64,000 bases of DNA from Streptomyces carminius. GTDB lineage: Bacteria; Actinomycetota; Actinomycetes; Streptomycetales; Streptomycetaceae. The position numbers and the translations under genes are program-made. The stretch covers positions 18,663 through 82,662 of the forward strand of contig NZ_PGGW01000045.1 in assembly GCF_002794255.1 (NCBI RefSeq), in the 5' to 3' direction. The notes under the pieces were generated by a model. That model worked only from the letters and a program-made list of their open reading frames with translations. It ran no database searches and was not told where the DNA came from. Below are positions 7,522 to 15,417 of the stretch, piece by piece; positions within the stretch are counted from its first letter, which is position 1, and each line of letters begins with the position of its first letter.

Positions 7522-8526
7522 TCAGGAAGGGGAGGGCCCGAGCCGGTCCGCCAGCGCGGCAAGGGCCTGCGTGCCCACCAGCTCCCCCGGCAGCAGCGGC
7601 ACGTCGAGGAGAGGGACGTCCGGGACCCGCTGCCGCAGCCGGACGAGGTGCTCGTCCTCCTGCCTGCGGCGGCGGTCGAGCAGCTCACCGGCGTCCGCCG
7701 GAGAACGGCGGTTGGCGACGAGTGCGGCCACGTCGACACCGAGGCCGGTGAGCTTCTCGTACACCTCCATGGTCTCGGCGATCGGGAGCAGTTCGGCGGT
7801 CAGTACGAGCACGAATCCAGTGCGTGCCGGGTCCGTCACCACCTCCCGCAGCCGGGAGAAGCGGTTGCGGCGGCGGAGCAGGACGCGGCGCAGCTCGGCG
7901 TCGTGGCCGGTCTCCCTGCCGCCGCCGAGACCGCGCACCGCGGCGCCGAACCGCTCGGACCGGTCGCGGTTGGCGAGCAGGGCCTCGGTCCAGGAGACGA
8001 GCTGCTCGGGCAGCGCGAGCAGCCGCAGTGTGTGGCCGGACGGCGCGGTGTCGAAGACGACCAGGTCGTAGGCCTCCTCCCCGAGTTCCACCGCCTCGGC
8101 GATCCGCTCCAGTACCGCCGACTCGTGGGTGCCGGGCGCCTGCCGGGCCAGTTGGAGGTGCCGGGCGGCCGGTGCGTGCATCCGCTCGGGGAGCAGCCGC
8201 CGCATCGTCTCGGCGACCGCGGACAGGTGCTGCTCGACCGTGCGCTCCGGGTCGACCTCCAGCCCGTCGACGTGGCCGGCCGTCCCCGTCCCCGTCCCCC
8301 TCCCGGAGACGAGATCCTCGGGGCCGACCAGGCGCACGGGTTCGTCGCCCACGGGGCGGCCCCAGAGGTGGCCGAGGTTGTGTGCGGGGTCGGTGGAGAC
8401 CAGCAGCACGCGGGCGCCCGACCGGGCACGGCCGAGGGCGAGCGCCGCGGCGACGGACGTCTTGCCGACTCCGCCCTTGCCGCCGACGAAGACGGTCCTG
8501 CGCGCGGTGACGAGGTCTAGCAGCAC
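7522..8526 (-). CDS. ArsA/GET3-like anion-transporting-type ATPase
   Basis: A 334-residue P-loop ATPase of the ArsA/GET3 family. The deviant Walker A motif FVGGKGGVGKTSVA lies at residues 12-25, a switch region STDPAHNLG at about 44-52, and DTAPSGHT at about 150, the family's signature. It has a single ATPase half, so it should work as a homodimer. ArsA-family proteins couple ATP hydrolysis to arsenite pumping or to tail-anchored membrane protein targeting; here neither is demonstrated. It starts with GTG and overlaps the end of the Cys-Cys-stop gene by 10 nt, so it is the third gene of an operon with cstA. That conserved context hints at a role in maturation or regulation of the CstA permease. 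Confidence 0.88.
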   Translation of the reverse strand: MLLDLVTARRTVFVGGKGGVGKTSVAAALALGRARSGARVLLVSTDPAHNLGHLWGRPVGDEPVRLVGPEDLVSGRGTGTGTAGHVDGLEVDPERTVEQHLSAVAETMRRLLPERMHAPAARHLQLARQAPGTHESAVLERIAEAVELGEEAYDLVVFDTAPSGHTLRLLALPEQLVSWTEALLANRDRSERFGAAVRGLGGGRETGHDAELRRVLLRRRNRFSRLREVVTDPARTGFVLVLTAELLPIAETMEVYEKLTGLGVDVAALVANRRSPADAGELLDRRRRQEDEHLVRLRQRVPDVPLLDVPLLPGELVGTQALAALADRLGPSPS

Positions 8527-8774
8527 CCGACATGCTCCAGTGGCGAGCGGTCCATGCCCATGCGGCGGTGCCAGCCGTGGAAGTCCTCGTAGAGGGCGGG
8601 CATCAGTTCGGCGGTGTAGTACGCCGCCGGGTCCGGTACGCCCAGTGCCTCCGCGAGGACCACCATCGTGAAGAAGTCGTCCTCCTCGCGCCGGGCGCGG
8701 GCGAGGGTACGCCGGTAGGGACCGGCGTAGAACTCCTCCAGTCCGGCCCGGAGCGAGGCCCAGCGGGACGTCAC
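8517..8774 (-). CDS. Small cory-CC-star-type protein
   Basis: An 85-residue protein that begins with GTG, overlapping the cstA stop codon in a GTGA junction, and ends with Gly-Cys-Cys-stop. The body includes FYAGPYRRTLARARREEDDF and PAAYYTAELMPALYEDFHGW. Proteins with this layout, always next to CstA and an ArsA-like ATPase, are known as cory-CC-star proteins after the invariant C-terminal Cys-Cys. The function is unknown. A terminal Cys pair could bind metal or be modified. It is a soluble, strongly charged protein without a signal peptide. The position between transporter and ATPase suggests it links the two, which is inference. Confidence 0.85.
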   Translation of the reverse strand: MTSRWASLRAGLEEFYAGPYRRTLARARREEDDFFTMVVLAEALGVPDPAAYYTAELMPALYEDFHGWHRRMGMDRSPLEHVGCC

Positions 8775-10471
8775 TTCGTCAGCTCGGTCTTCTCCGTCAC
8801 ATCGGCGTCGAGAGCCTCCGGCGGCTCCCGGGACGCCCGCCGCATCGCGACGGCCGCCTCGAAGGCGACCCACAGGGCGGCGACGATGATGACGAGGTCG
8901 ATGATCAGCAGCAGCCAGTCCCGGGCGTCGTAGAAGTCGCCGAGCTGCACGACCGCGGCCCAGAACGCCATGACGAACACGACCGCGAGCGGGATCAGCG
9001 CAGGCGCCGGATTGCGCCGCTTGCGGATCAGCATGACGGCGACGATGGACAGCGTCAGGGAGGCCAGCAGCTGGTTGCTGGTGCCGAACAGCGGCCAGAT
9101 GCGCAGACCTCCCTCGCCTCCGGCGCCCTGGCTGAAGGTGAGTCCCATACCGACGGCGAGCGTGATGAGGGTGCCGGCGACATTGTTGATCCTCACCTTC
9201 GCGACCTCGCCGGCCTCCTGGACGACGAAGCGCAGCAGACGCACGCCGGTGTCCATGGTGGTGGCGGCGAACAGGATCGCCATGGTGGCCAGGACCGTGG
9301 AACTCAGCGATACGGGCAGGCCCAGGCCGCTGTTGAGGATCGCGCCGCCGCCTTCGACGAACGCCGTGACGCCGCCCTCGCCGAAGGCGCTGTAGACGGC
9401 CTCCCAGTCGGCCAGGGTGCGGTAGCCCGCGGTGGCGGCGATGATCGCGCCGAGCGCGAGCAGGCCCTCGCCGACCGCGCCGAAGTAACCGACGAAACGG
9501 GCGTCGGTCTCCTTGTCCAGCTGCTTCGAGCTGGTGCCGGAGGAGACCATGCCGTGGAAGCCGGAGATCGCGCCGCACGCGACGGTGACGAAGAGCAGCG
9601 GCACCAGATCCGGGGTGCCCGCGGGCACGGCGTCGTTGAAGGCCGGGGCGACGATTGTCGGAGCACTCAGCAGCACGGAGACGAACAGGATGCCGAGTCC
9701 GACGAAGAGCTGGACGCCGTTGATGTAGTCACGGGGCTGGAGCAGCACCCACACGGGCAGCAGGGAGGCTATGCCGGCGTAGACGAAGAGGGCGACGATC
9801 CAGAAGGTCGCCGGAGACATGCCCAGGACCGGGTCGGGCAGCTCCACCGGGACGGCGTCGCCGAGGAGGATCAGGCCGTAGAGCGCCGCGACACCGACCA
9901 CGGTGACCAGGCCGAGGCTCATCCTGTAGCGGTAGACCGCCTGACCGATCAGCAGCGCCACCGCGACCGCGCCCCAGGCGGGGATCACCGCCGTGGGCGT
10001 GGAGATCAGCAGGTTCTTGATCACCACCGCGAAGGCCGCGACCACCATCAGGAGCAGCAGGAAGATCACGACGAGGAAGAGATTGGCGCCCCGGCCGCCG
10101 ATGTAGCGGCCGGAGAGCGTGCCGATCGAGCGGCCCTTGTTGCGCGCCGAGGCCCACAGGGCACCCAGGTCGTGCATGCCCGCGAAGAAGACCGTGCCGA
10201 GGGTGACCCACAGGAACGCGGGCAGCCAGCCCCAGATGACGGCGACTGCGGGGCCGACGATGGGCGCTGCGCCCGCGACCGAGGTGAAGTGGTGTCCCCA
10301 CAGCACGAACTTGTTGGTCGGGACGTAGTCCACGCCGTCCTGCAGTTCGTGCGCGGGCGTCCGGAAGGACGCATCGAGCTTGTAGACCCGGTTGCCCAGG
10401 AATCTCGAGTACAGGACATACCCGCCCGCGAACATCGCGAGGCCGATCAGGAGCAGGGGAAGTGCGTTCAT
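8771..10471 (-). CDS. cstA: Carbon starvation protein CstA, pyruvate/peptide permease
   Basis: A 566-residue integral membrane protein of the CstA family with about sixteen hydrophobic segments spread over its length. Recognisable family motifs include VPTNKFVLWGHHFTSVAGA near residue 55, FHGMVSSGTSSKQL in the middle, and FGTSNQLLASL towards the C-terminus. CstA proteins import pyruvate (as in E. coli BtsT/CstA) and have also been linked to peptide uptake during carbon starvation. The start chosen is ATG 10471 (MNALPLLLIGLAMF), which puts the first membrane helix at the N-terminus. A frame open to 10516 adds 15 unlikely residues. It is the first gene of an operon with the Cys-Cys-stop and ArsA-like genes. 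Confidence 0.95.
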   Translation of the reverse strand: MNALPLLLIGLAMFAGGYVLYSRFLGNRVYKLDASFRTPAHELQDGVDYVPTNKFVLWGHHFTSVAGAAPIVGPAVAVIWGWLPAFLWVTLGTVFFAGMHDLGALWASARNKGRSIGTLSGRYIGGRGANLFLVVIFLLLLMVVAAFAVVIKNLLISTPTAVIPAWGAVAVALLIGQAVYRYRMSLGLVTVVGVAALYGLILLGDAVPVELPDPVLGMSPATFWIVALFVYAGIASLLPVWVLLQPRDYINGVQLFVGLGILFVSVLLSAPTIVAPAFNDAVPAGTPDLVPLLFVTVACGAISGFHGMVSSGTSSKQLDKETDARFVGYFGAVGEGLLALGAIIAATAGYRTLADWEAVYSAFGEGGVTAFVEGGGAILNSGLGLPVSLSSTVLATMAILFAATTMDTGVRLLRFVVQEAGEVAKVRINNVAGTLITLAVGMGLTFSQGAGGEGGLRIWPLFGTSNQLLASLTLSIVAVMLIRKRRNPAPALIPLAVVFVMAFWAAVVQLGDFYDARDWLLLIIDLVIIVAALWVAFEAAVAMRRASREPPEALDADVTEKTELTK

Positions 10472-11040
10472 GCGAGAGGCCCTCTGAGGTCTGGGAGACG
10501 GGGCGCCGGTCCGCACGAGACGTGCGCCCGGCAGGCAGGCAGCGGAGACGGTGGAGCGTGGCCCTGCTCGGCCGGGACGGGGAACCGGCTACGTGCGCTC
10601 CTTTCCCACAGCTTGGCGGCGAATCCGGACGCGGTGCGCCGCACCTGGACGGCGACTGCGCCGCAGCCCTCGGTGCGCAGCCCGCCGGGACGAAGGCCGG
10701 CCCCGACCGACCCGGGAGCACTGCTTCCGCCGTGCGCGCCGTGGTCGGTGTCGCCGCCGACTTCGGCCTCGATGCCGGGTTTACCGATGCCGGCCGAAAA
10801 CGCTCCTCTCATGGTCCGCTCATGCTAGGCGACCGACCAGGCGATGAGGAGCCCCCGGAGACTGGTGACGACAGCGCACTGGGCGGGCGCCGTACTCCCA
10901 GCCCATCCCGTTTATCCAGTTGGCGCACATTGGCCGATTCGGCACAAGGTGAACCACTGAGCCGGGACTGCGGGATGTCCGGCTCTGTCTCACATCCGAC
11001 AGCATCGGCGGCGGCCAGGCCGTCGCTCATGAACTCGCAG
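10472..11040. other. Gene-free stretch upstream of cstA
   Basis: About 570 nt that must contain the cstA promoter on the minus strand. A 114-codon minus-strand frame (to 10812) has no similarity to any family known to me and no good ribosome site. Nothing could be assigned with confidence. Confidence 0.45.
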
Positions 11041-11061
11041 GTCCACGCACCACAGCGGTCG

Positions 11062-11361
11062 TTACCCTGGGATGGTCCGACCGGCTCGGCCGGAGGTGGC
11101 CCGGGGCCGTGTGAGGACTCCCTGCCGGGTGCCATCGCACCGTCGGCGCCGGAACAGGGCCATGAGCCCGGCTTCACGGCCCGTCATGCTCCGGCACGTC
11201 CCGCCGCAAGGCACCAGTCCGAGCCCGCCACGTATGGCGTCCACCAACTGCCGCCGCGTCCACACCGGCGGACGGCCCGGCTCGACGCCCCGCGGCAACA
11301 ACGGCGCAAGCCGGGTCCACTGCCCGTTCGTCAGATCCCCATGCCCCACAAGAACGATCAC
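11062..11361 (-). pseudogene. IS5-family transposase remnant (N-terminal part)
   Basis: Reads GDLTNGQWTRLAPLLPRG, PGRPPVWTRRQLVDAIRGG and LMALFRRRRCDGTRQGVL. This is the DUF4096-type N-terminal domain of IS5-family transposases widespread in Streptomyces, which normally continues with the DDE catalytic domain. Here the similarity stops after about 90 residues and the catalytic domain is gone. Non-functional. Confidence 0.8.
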
Positions 11362-11392
11362 CGACGAGTAAGATCAGTTTCCGCAGCAGCCC

Positions 11393-11818
11393 CTAGTCGG
11401 CGGGTACCCAGACGCTCTTGGGGACGAAGGAGCCGAAGTCGGCCAGACTGGAGTTGCCGGGCACCTGGTAGGGGCCGCCGAGGCAGTCGTCGTTGAGGAA
11501 CATGGCAGCGTGACCGCTGTGGGTGTTGATCGCCGAGCGTGCGCGGTCGCCCCAGCCGTGGTCCACCAGGCTGACACAGACGCCACCCGGGCCGAGCGAG
11601 CTGACCGTGAACCGCTCCCCGGTGAAGTCCGTGCCCTCGTAGAGGCACAGAGAGCCGCCGGGAGGACACTCCGCGGCGCTCGCCCCGGAGGAGTCGGCGG
11701 TGGCCGGACCGGCCATGAGAACGAGCGGCGCCGTTAACGCGGCACCGGCGAGCACGCGCCATGCCCGGCGGGGACGAGCGACGGCCGGGCTGGTGGAATT
11801 GTTCTTTTCTTCGAACAC
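11393..11818 (-). CDS. Secreted peptidase inhibitor family I36-like protein (TTA codon)
   Basis: A 141-residue exported protein. The signal peptide (about residues 1-42) ends near GPATADS. The mature part is one beta/gamma-crystallin-like domain with four cysteines (ECPPGGSLCLYEGTDFTG .. GVCVSLVDHG .. NDDCLGGPYQV), typical of the family that includes the metalloprotease inhibitor SMPI of Streptomyces. It probably guards against extracellular proteases. The GTG start follows GAAGGAG. Residue 27, inside the signal peptide, is encoded by the rare codon TTA (11737-11735), so translation should depend on the bldA leucyl-tRNA and occur late in growth. Another beta/gamma-crystallin role is possible. 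Confidence 0.82.
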   Translation of the reverse strand: MFEEKNNSTSPAVARPRRAWRVLAGAALTAPLVLMAGPATADSSGASAAECPPGGSLCLYEGTDFTGERFTVSSLGPGGVCVSLVDHGWGDRARSAINTHSGHAAMFLNDDCLGGPYQVPGNSSLADFGSFVPKSVWVPAD

Positions 11819-11997
11819 GACCTGACTTCAGCTCCTTCTCGGCAGATGAGTCCCAGCGAATCCATTCTGTAACTCCTCTGACATGATAGGCAGATGGCCT
11901 GATCACTGACCAGGTGTCGCGAACTTGTTCCCCCAGGAACACCCGAGAAGATGTCACTCCTCAAAAGGAGGAAGAAGTCACTCCGGATATCCCGGCG
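11819..11997. other. Upstream region of the I36-like gene
   Basis: A relatively AT-rich 180-nt stretch that should contain the minus-strand promoter of the I36-like gene. The ribosome site CGAGAAGGAG lies close to its left end. No -35/-10 pair was clear enough to report. Confidence 0.4.
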
Positions 11998-12024
11998 CGG
12001 GCGTCCCGGTCCCCGGGACGCCCG
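11998..12024. terminator. Hairpin, probable terminator
   Basis: A perfect 12-bp stem with a TCC loop, placed immediately after the stop codon (12026) of the chimeric minus-strand frame. It may terminate that transcript or be left from the gene originally ending here. Confidence 0.65.
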
Positions 12025-12294
12025 TTCAGGCGTGACTGATCACCCGGGCCGGCCCGGCGGAAACGGCCCGGCCGCGGGGCCGGGCGCGGGTTCTCGGCAG
12101 GCGCGCTCCGCGTGCGCCGGCCGGGTGCACGAGTTGCGCGGGGTGGGGCCGGGTCACGGGCAGTGGGCAATCGCGCCCGGCGAGTCGGGGATATCGACCG
12201 GCGGCACCGGGTGAAGCCCTCACCCATGCCGCAGGCAGGGTGTGCTGCGGCGGTCCCAGGTACGCCGGATTCCGCATGGCTCTGAGCTTGGCGT

Positions 12295-12520
12295 TTAACG
12301 TTGGCGGGCTCGGTGTTTCTTGATCGACTCGACGCGTTTGACCGTCTTGCCGACGTCCTGGCGCTTGGCCCGGTGCTTGCCCTTCGAGCCGGGAGGCCGT
12401 CCCGGGCCCGGTTTGGACGGTTTCGGTGCGGCCGCCGGGCGGGCCCCGTCGCGCGGATGTTGCGAAACCCCCGGCGGACCCGGGCGGGGTGAGGCGGCGG
12501 GGCTCGGCGGGTCGTTCCCA
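12295..12520 (-). pseudogene. C-terminal remnant of an IS701-like DDE transposase
   Basis: Reads WERPAEPRRLTPARVRRGF and RNIRATGPAR. A one-base shift follows, then AAPKPSKPGPGRPPGSKG, KHRAKRQDVGKTVKRV and ESIKKHRARQR, and a stop at 12295. These are the characteristic basic C-terminal tails of a large family of Streptomyces transposases (IS701-like). The catalytic part is missing because the remnant joins the HTH_42 gene fragment at the Trp codon 12518-12520. Family naming is from memory of the tail motif and is moderately sure. Confidence 0.65.
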
Positions 12521-12853
12521 GGCCGCGGGGAGCAGGTCGCGGGGGAAGACGAACAGGGTGCGGCGCACGGCGAGCTGCTTGGCCAGACCGCGGTCGGTGA
12601 ACAGAGCCCGGTCCACGTCGGCGGTCGTCAGCGCGTTCATGCGGGCGTGGCAGGAGAGGTGGACGGTGGCCGGTTCGGTGGCGTGCAGGACGGTCATCGC
12701 CCGGGTGACGTCCTGCGGTGATCCGGCGCGGAACGAAGGGACCAGCAGGTGCCGGACGGCGAGCCGGGCGCGGCGTTCCGCGTCGGTGACATGGCGCACG
12801 GGCGGGCCGGCGGCGTCCGGTGACCGGCGGGGGAGAGTTGTCGGCAGGTGGGA
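12518..12853 (-). pseudogene. HTH_42 (AlkZ-like winged-helix) protein, truncated by transposon DNA
   Basis: The N-terminal part of a winged-helix protein of the HTH_42/AlkZ group: VRHVTDAERRARLAVRHLL, AMTVLHATEPATVHLSCHAR, ALTTADVDRALFTDRGLAKQ and RRTLFVFPRDLLPAAW. After Trp it passes in frame into transposase sequence, so about two thirds of the domain is lost. The motif corresponding to the glycosylase Gln-x-Gln of AlkZ is His-Ala-Thr here. The subfamily may therefore not have been a DNA glycosylase. The start is near ATG 12853. It faces the truncated VOC gene across a palindromic operator. Confidence 0.8.
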
Positions 12854-12866
12854 CATCATCCCCGGA

Positions 12867-12891
12867 GTAGAGGCCATTCCCTGGCCTCTAC
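12867..12891. promoter_or_regulatory. Operator 1 of the WYL-regulated module
   Basis: The perfect inverted repeat GTAGAGGCCA-TTCCC-TGGCCTCTAC (10-bp arms, 5-bp spacer) lies between the divergent HTH_42 fragment and the truncated VOC gene. The same architecture, with arms GTAGAGGACA, occurs at 19784-19812 between a WYL-type regulator and another VOC gene. The likely binder is the WYL regulator encoded at 14401. Confidence 0.7.
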
Positions 12892-12969
12892 CCCTGTGAA
12901 TGTCTCCCCTGCCGGGGCACACGGCCCCAGCGGCCCGCGAGGGCCGCGAAGAGGAACAGGACCAACGGC

Positions 12970-13182
12970 ATGAGCATCAAGACCGTCGCCCACATCAACC
13001 TGCGCGGCAACGCCCGGGAAGCGCTGGAGTTCCACCGGTCCGTCTTCGGTGGCGACCTCGTCGCCGTCACCTGCGGCGGCCTTCGGGCGGTGACCGAGCC
13101 GGAGGAGGCCGGCCGGCTCTCGTGGGGTCAGGTGACCTCGCCGGCGGGCTTCCACCTCATGGCCTTCGACGCCCCCTCCTGA
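12970..13182 (+). CDS. Truncated VOC (PhnB-like) protein
   Basis: A 70-residue product, MSIKTVAHINLRGNAREALE .. GFHLMAFDAPS, that matches the first half of PhnB-like vicinal-oxygen-chelate proteins. The intact relative at 19932 has 141 residues and the same opening, with GFHVMAYDVPS at the corresponding point. Here a stop follows at once and the second beta-alpha-beta-beta-beta module is absent, so the gene is probably broken. It lies 20 nt upstream of the aldo/keto reductase gene and shares its transcript from operator 1. Confidence 0.75.
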   Translation: MSIKTVAHINLRGNAREALEFHRSVFGGDLVAVTCGGLRAVTEPEEAGRLSWGQVTSPAGFHLMAFDAPS

Positions 13183-13202
13183 ACGGCACGGGGACCACGG
13201 AC

Positions 13203-14240
13203 GTGAGGACACGCGCACTGGGGCGGACCGGCATCCAGGTCAGCCCCTACTGCCTGGGCACCATGATGTTCGGGAAACTCGGCAATCCCGACCACGAGGA
13301 CTGCGCCCGCATCATCCACCGGGCCCTGGACGCCGGTGTCAACTTCATCGACACCGCCGACGTCTACGGGTACAGCGAGACCGAGGAGATCATCGGCAAG
13401 GCCCTCAAGGGCCGGCGCGACGACGTGGTCCTCGCCACCAAGTTCAACGGCGTGATGGGACAGGATCCGAACCGGCGCGGAAGCTCACGGCGCTGGATCA
13501 TGACCGCGGTCGAGGACTCCCTGCGCCGGCTGAGGGTCGACCACATCGACCTCTACCAGATCCATCATCCCGAACCCGGTACGGACCTCGAGGAGACGCT
13601 GTCGGCGCTCACCGACCTGCTGCGCAGTGGCAAGGTGCGGGCCATCGGCTCATCGAACCTCCCCGCTTCGGAGATCGTGGAGGGGCAGTGGCTCGCCGAG
13701 CGGCGCGGGCTGGCCCGTCTGCGCACCGAGCAGCCGACGTACTCCGTCCTCAACCGGGCGATCGAGCGTGAGGTGCTGCCGGTGTGCCGGCGGTACGGCA
13801 TCGGCACGCTGGTGTGGAGCCCGCTCGCCTCGGGCATGCTCGCCGGCCGCTACCGCAAGGGGCGGCCGACGGACAGCCGGCGGTTGAAGTGGGTACCGAA
13901 GTACCTGACCGACGAGCGGGCCCTGGACCTGGTCGAGCGGCTCATCGCCCTGGCCCGGGAAGCGGGGATGCCGATCACCCACCTGGCGATGGCGTTCGCC
14001 GTGAACCACCCGGACGTCACCTCGGCGATCATCGGCCCGCGTACGCTCGCACACCTGGAGGACCTGCTGGCGGGCGCGGGCGTGGTGCTGGAGGACGCGC
14101 TCCTCGACCGCATCGACGCGCTCGTCCCGCCCGGCACCGACGTCGCGACGATGGACATCGCCTACCGACCGCCGGCGCTGCGGGACCCCGCGCTGCGCCG
14201 CCGTCCCGCCGCCGAGCGGGCGGCGGCCCCGGCCGGGTGA
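13203..14240 (+). CDS. Aldo/keto reductase
   Basis: A 345-residue NADPH-dependent oxidoreductase with a TIM-barrel fold. Family landmarks are LGTMMFGKLGNPD near the N-terminus, the catalytic Asp and Tyr in NFIDTADVYGYSE, Lys in VLATKFNG, and His in YQIHHPEPGTD. SSNLPASEIV and a C-terminal AIIGPRT cofactor loop follow. It resembles the potassium-channel beta-subunit-like / YdjG group that reduces aldehydes and methylglyoxal-type carbonyls. The start GTG 13203 is chosen because MRTRALGRTGIQVSPYCLG is the canonical opening; the frame is open much further upstream. It is co-transcribed with the truncated VOC gene and is followed by the WYL regulator. Confidence 0.92.
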   Translation: MRTRALGRTGIQVSPYCLGTMMFGKLGNPDHEDCARIIHRALDAGVNFIDTADVYGYSETEEIIGKALKGRRDDVVLATKFNGVMGQDPNRRGSSRRWIMTAVEDSLRRLRVDHIDLYQIHHPEPGTDLEETLSALTDLLRSGKVRAIGSSNLPASEIVEGQWLAERRGLARLRTEQPTYSVLNRAIEREVLPVCRRYGIGTLVWSPLASGMLAGRYRKGRPTDSRRLKWVPKYLTDERALDLVERLIALAREAGMPITHLAMAFAVNHPDVTSAIIGPRTLAHLEDLLAGAGVVLEDALLDRIDALVPPGTDVATMDIAYRPPALRDPALRRRPAAERAAAPAG

Positions 14241-14400
14241 GAACCGCCCGGCCGGAGGGGAGACGACTCCCGCGGCGGGTACTGCCCTTACCCGGTCCAC
14301 CCACCGGGTACGGGGTGAACGACACCGGGACGGACCGGACCGGCGCCCTGCCGCGGGGCAGTGGTCGACAAGTCCGGGGAGCGTGAGAGAGGACGGGAAT

Positions 14401-15417
14401 GTGCCCACCAGTTCGGCACCGGCAGCATCTCGGCGCCTGCTCGACCTCCTGAGCCTGCTCCAGACCCGCCGGGACTGGCCGGGCGCGGTCCTCAGCGAAC
14501 GCCTGCACGTCAGCCCGCGCACCCTGCGCCGCGACATCGACCGGTTGCGTGACCTGGGCTACCCCATCACCGCGACCAAAGGACCCGACGGCGGTTACCG
14601 GCTCGGGGCCGGTACTCGGCTGCCGCCCCTGCTTTTCGACGACGACCAGGCCGTCGCTCTCACCATCGCCCTGCGGACGGCCGTGGTGAGCGGCGCCGGA
14701 ATCGAGGAGGCGGCCGGACGCGCGCTGGTCACGCTGAGCCAGGTCCTGCCGGCCCGGCTGCGCGCCCGCGTCGACGGCTTCGACGTCACCCCGGTCGCAC
14801 ACACCGAAGGGGACGGCCGGCCGGCGGATCCTCGGGCGCTGCTGGCCATCGGCGCCGCCATCCGCACCCGTGAGGAGCTGCGCTTCGACTACCGCACGCC
14901 GGGGCGGCCGGAGGACCACGAGCCCCTCCGGCCGCCCCGGCAGGTGCAGCCCCATCACCTCGTCGCCCGTGCCGGACGCTGGTACCTCGTCGCATGGGAC
15001 CCCGGACGCCAGGACTGGCGTGTCCACCGTGTCGACCGGATGACGGTACGCAGCCCCAACGGCCCCCGCTTCACCCCCCGCGAGCTGCCCGGCGGCGACG
15101 TGGCGTCCTTCCTGGCCGCCCGCTTCAAGGGCGCACAGGACACCGGCGCCTGGCCCTGCCGGGCCGATGTCGTCATCGGTCTTCCTCCCGGCCGGGTCCT
15201 CCCCTTCATCGGGGACGGCATCGTCCTGGCGACAGAGCCCGACCGCTGCCGTGTCAGAGTCGGCTCCTGGTCCTGGGCCGGCCTGGCAGCATGGCTGCTG
15301 CGGTTCGACGCCGACATCGAGGTGGTGGACTGCCCGGCCCTCCGTCGCGCCTTCGCCGTCGCAGCCACTCGATCGGCCCGCGCCGCCGGAGGCGAGGACA
15401 CCGATGCGGCCGGGTGA
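14401..15417 (+). CDS. WYL-domain (YafY-family) transcriptional regulator
   Basis: A 338-residue regulator. An N-terminal winged helix (about residues 10-65: LLSLLQTRRDWPGAVLSERL, VSPRTLRRDIDRLRDLGYPI) is followed by GGYRLGAGTRLPPLLFDDD. A WYL domain lies at about 130-210 (DYRTPGRPEDH .. ARAGRWYLVAWDPGRQDWR). A WCX C-terminal domain completes it. WYL domains bind nucleotides or other small ligands and control stress responses. The gene is likely the cognate regulator of operators 1 and 2. GTG 14401 after GAGAGGACGGGA was preferred; GTG 14383 is an alternative that adds six residues. Only the HTH part of a paralogue survives at 19570-19776. Confidence 0.9.
   Translation: MPTSSAPAASRRLLDLLSLLQTRRDWPGAVLSERLHVSPRTLRRDIDRLRDLGYPITATKGPDGGYRLGAGTRLPPLLFDDDQAVALTIALRTAVVSGAGIEEAAGRALVTLSQVLPARLRARVDGFDVTPVAHTEGDGRPADPRALLAIGAAIRTREELRFDYRTPGRPEDHEPLRPPRQVQPHHLVARAGRWYLVAWDPGRQDWRVHRVDRMTVRSPNGPRFTPRELPGGDVASFLAARFKGAQDTGAWPCRADVVIGLPPGRVLPFIGDGIVLATEPDRCRVRVGSWSWAGLAAWLLRFDADIEVVDCPALRRAFAVAATRSARAAGGEDTDAAG

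Noticed and set aside
5923..8520. An 865-codon plus-strand open frame overlapping the sigma factor and ArsA genes
   Set aside because: It is a shadow frame created by high GC. It covers two well-recognised genes on other frames, is Arg/Gly/Pro-rich and shows no domain.
10468..10812. A 114-codon minus-strand frame upstream of cstA
   Set aside because: It overlaps the cstA start region and resembles no family. It could be a leader frame but evidence is lacking.
12026..12294. C-terminal continuation of the chimeric HTH_42 frame as a real domain
   Set aside because: No frame in this part resembles the remaining HTH_42 domain. It is open only because of base composition.
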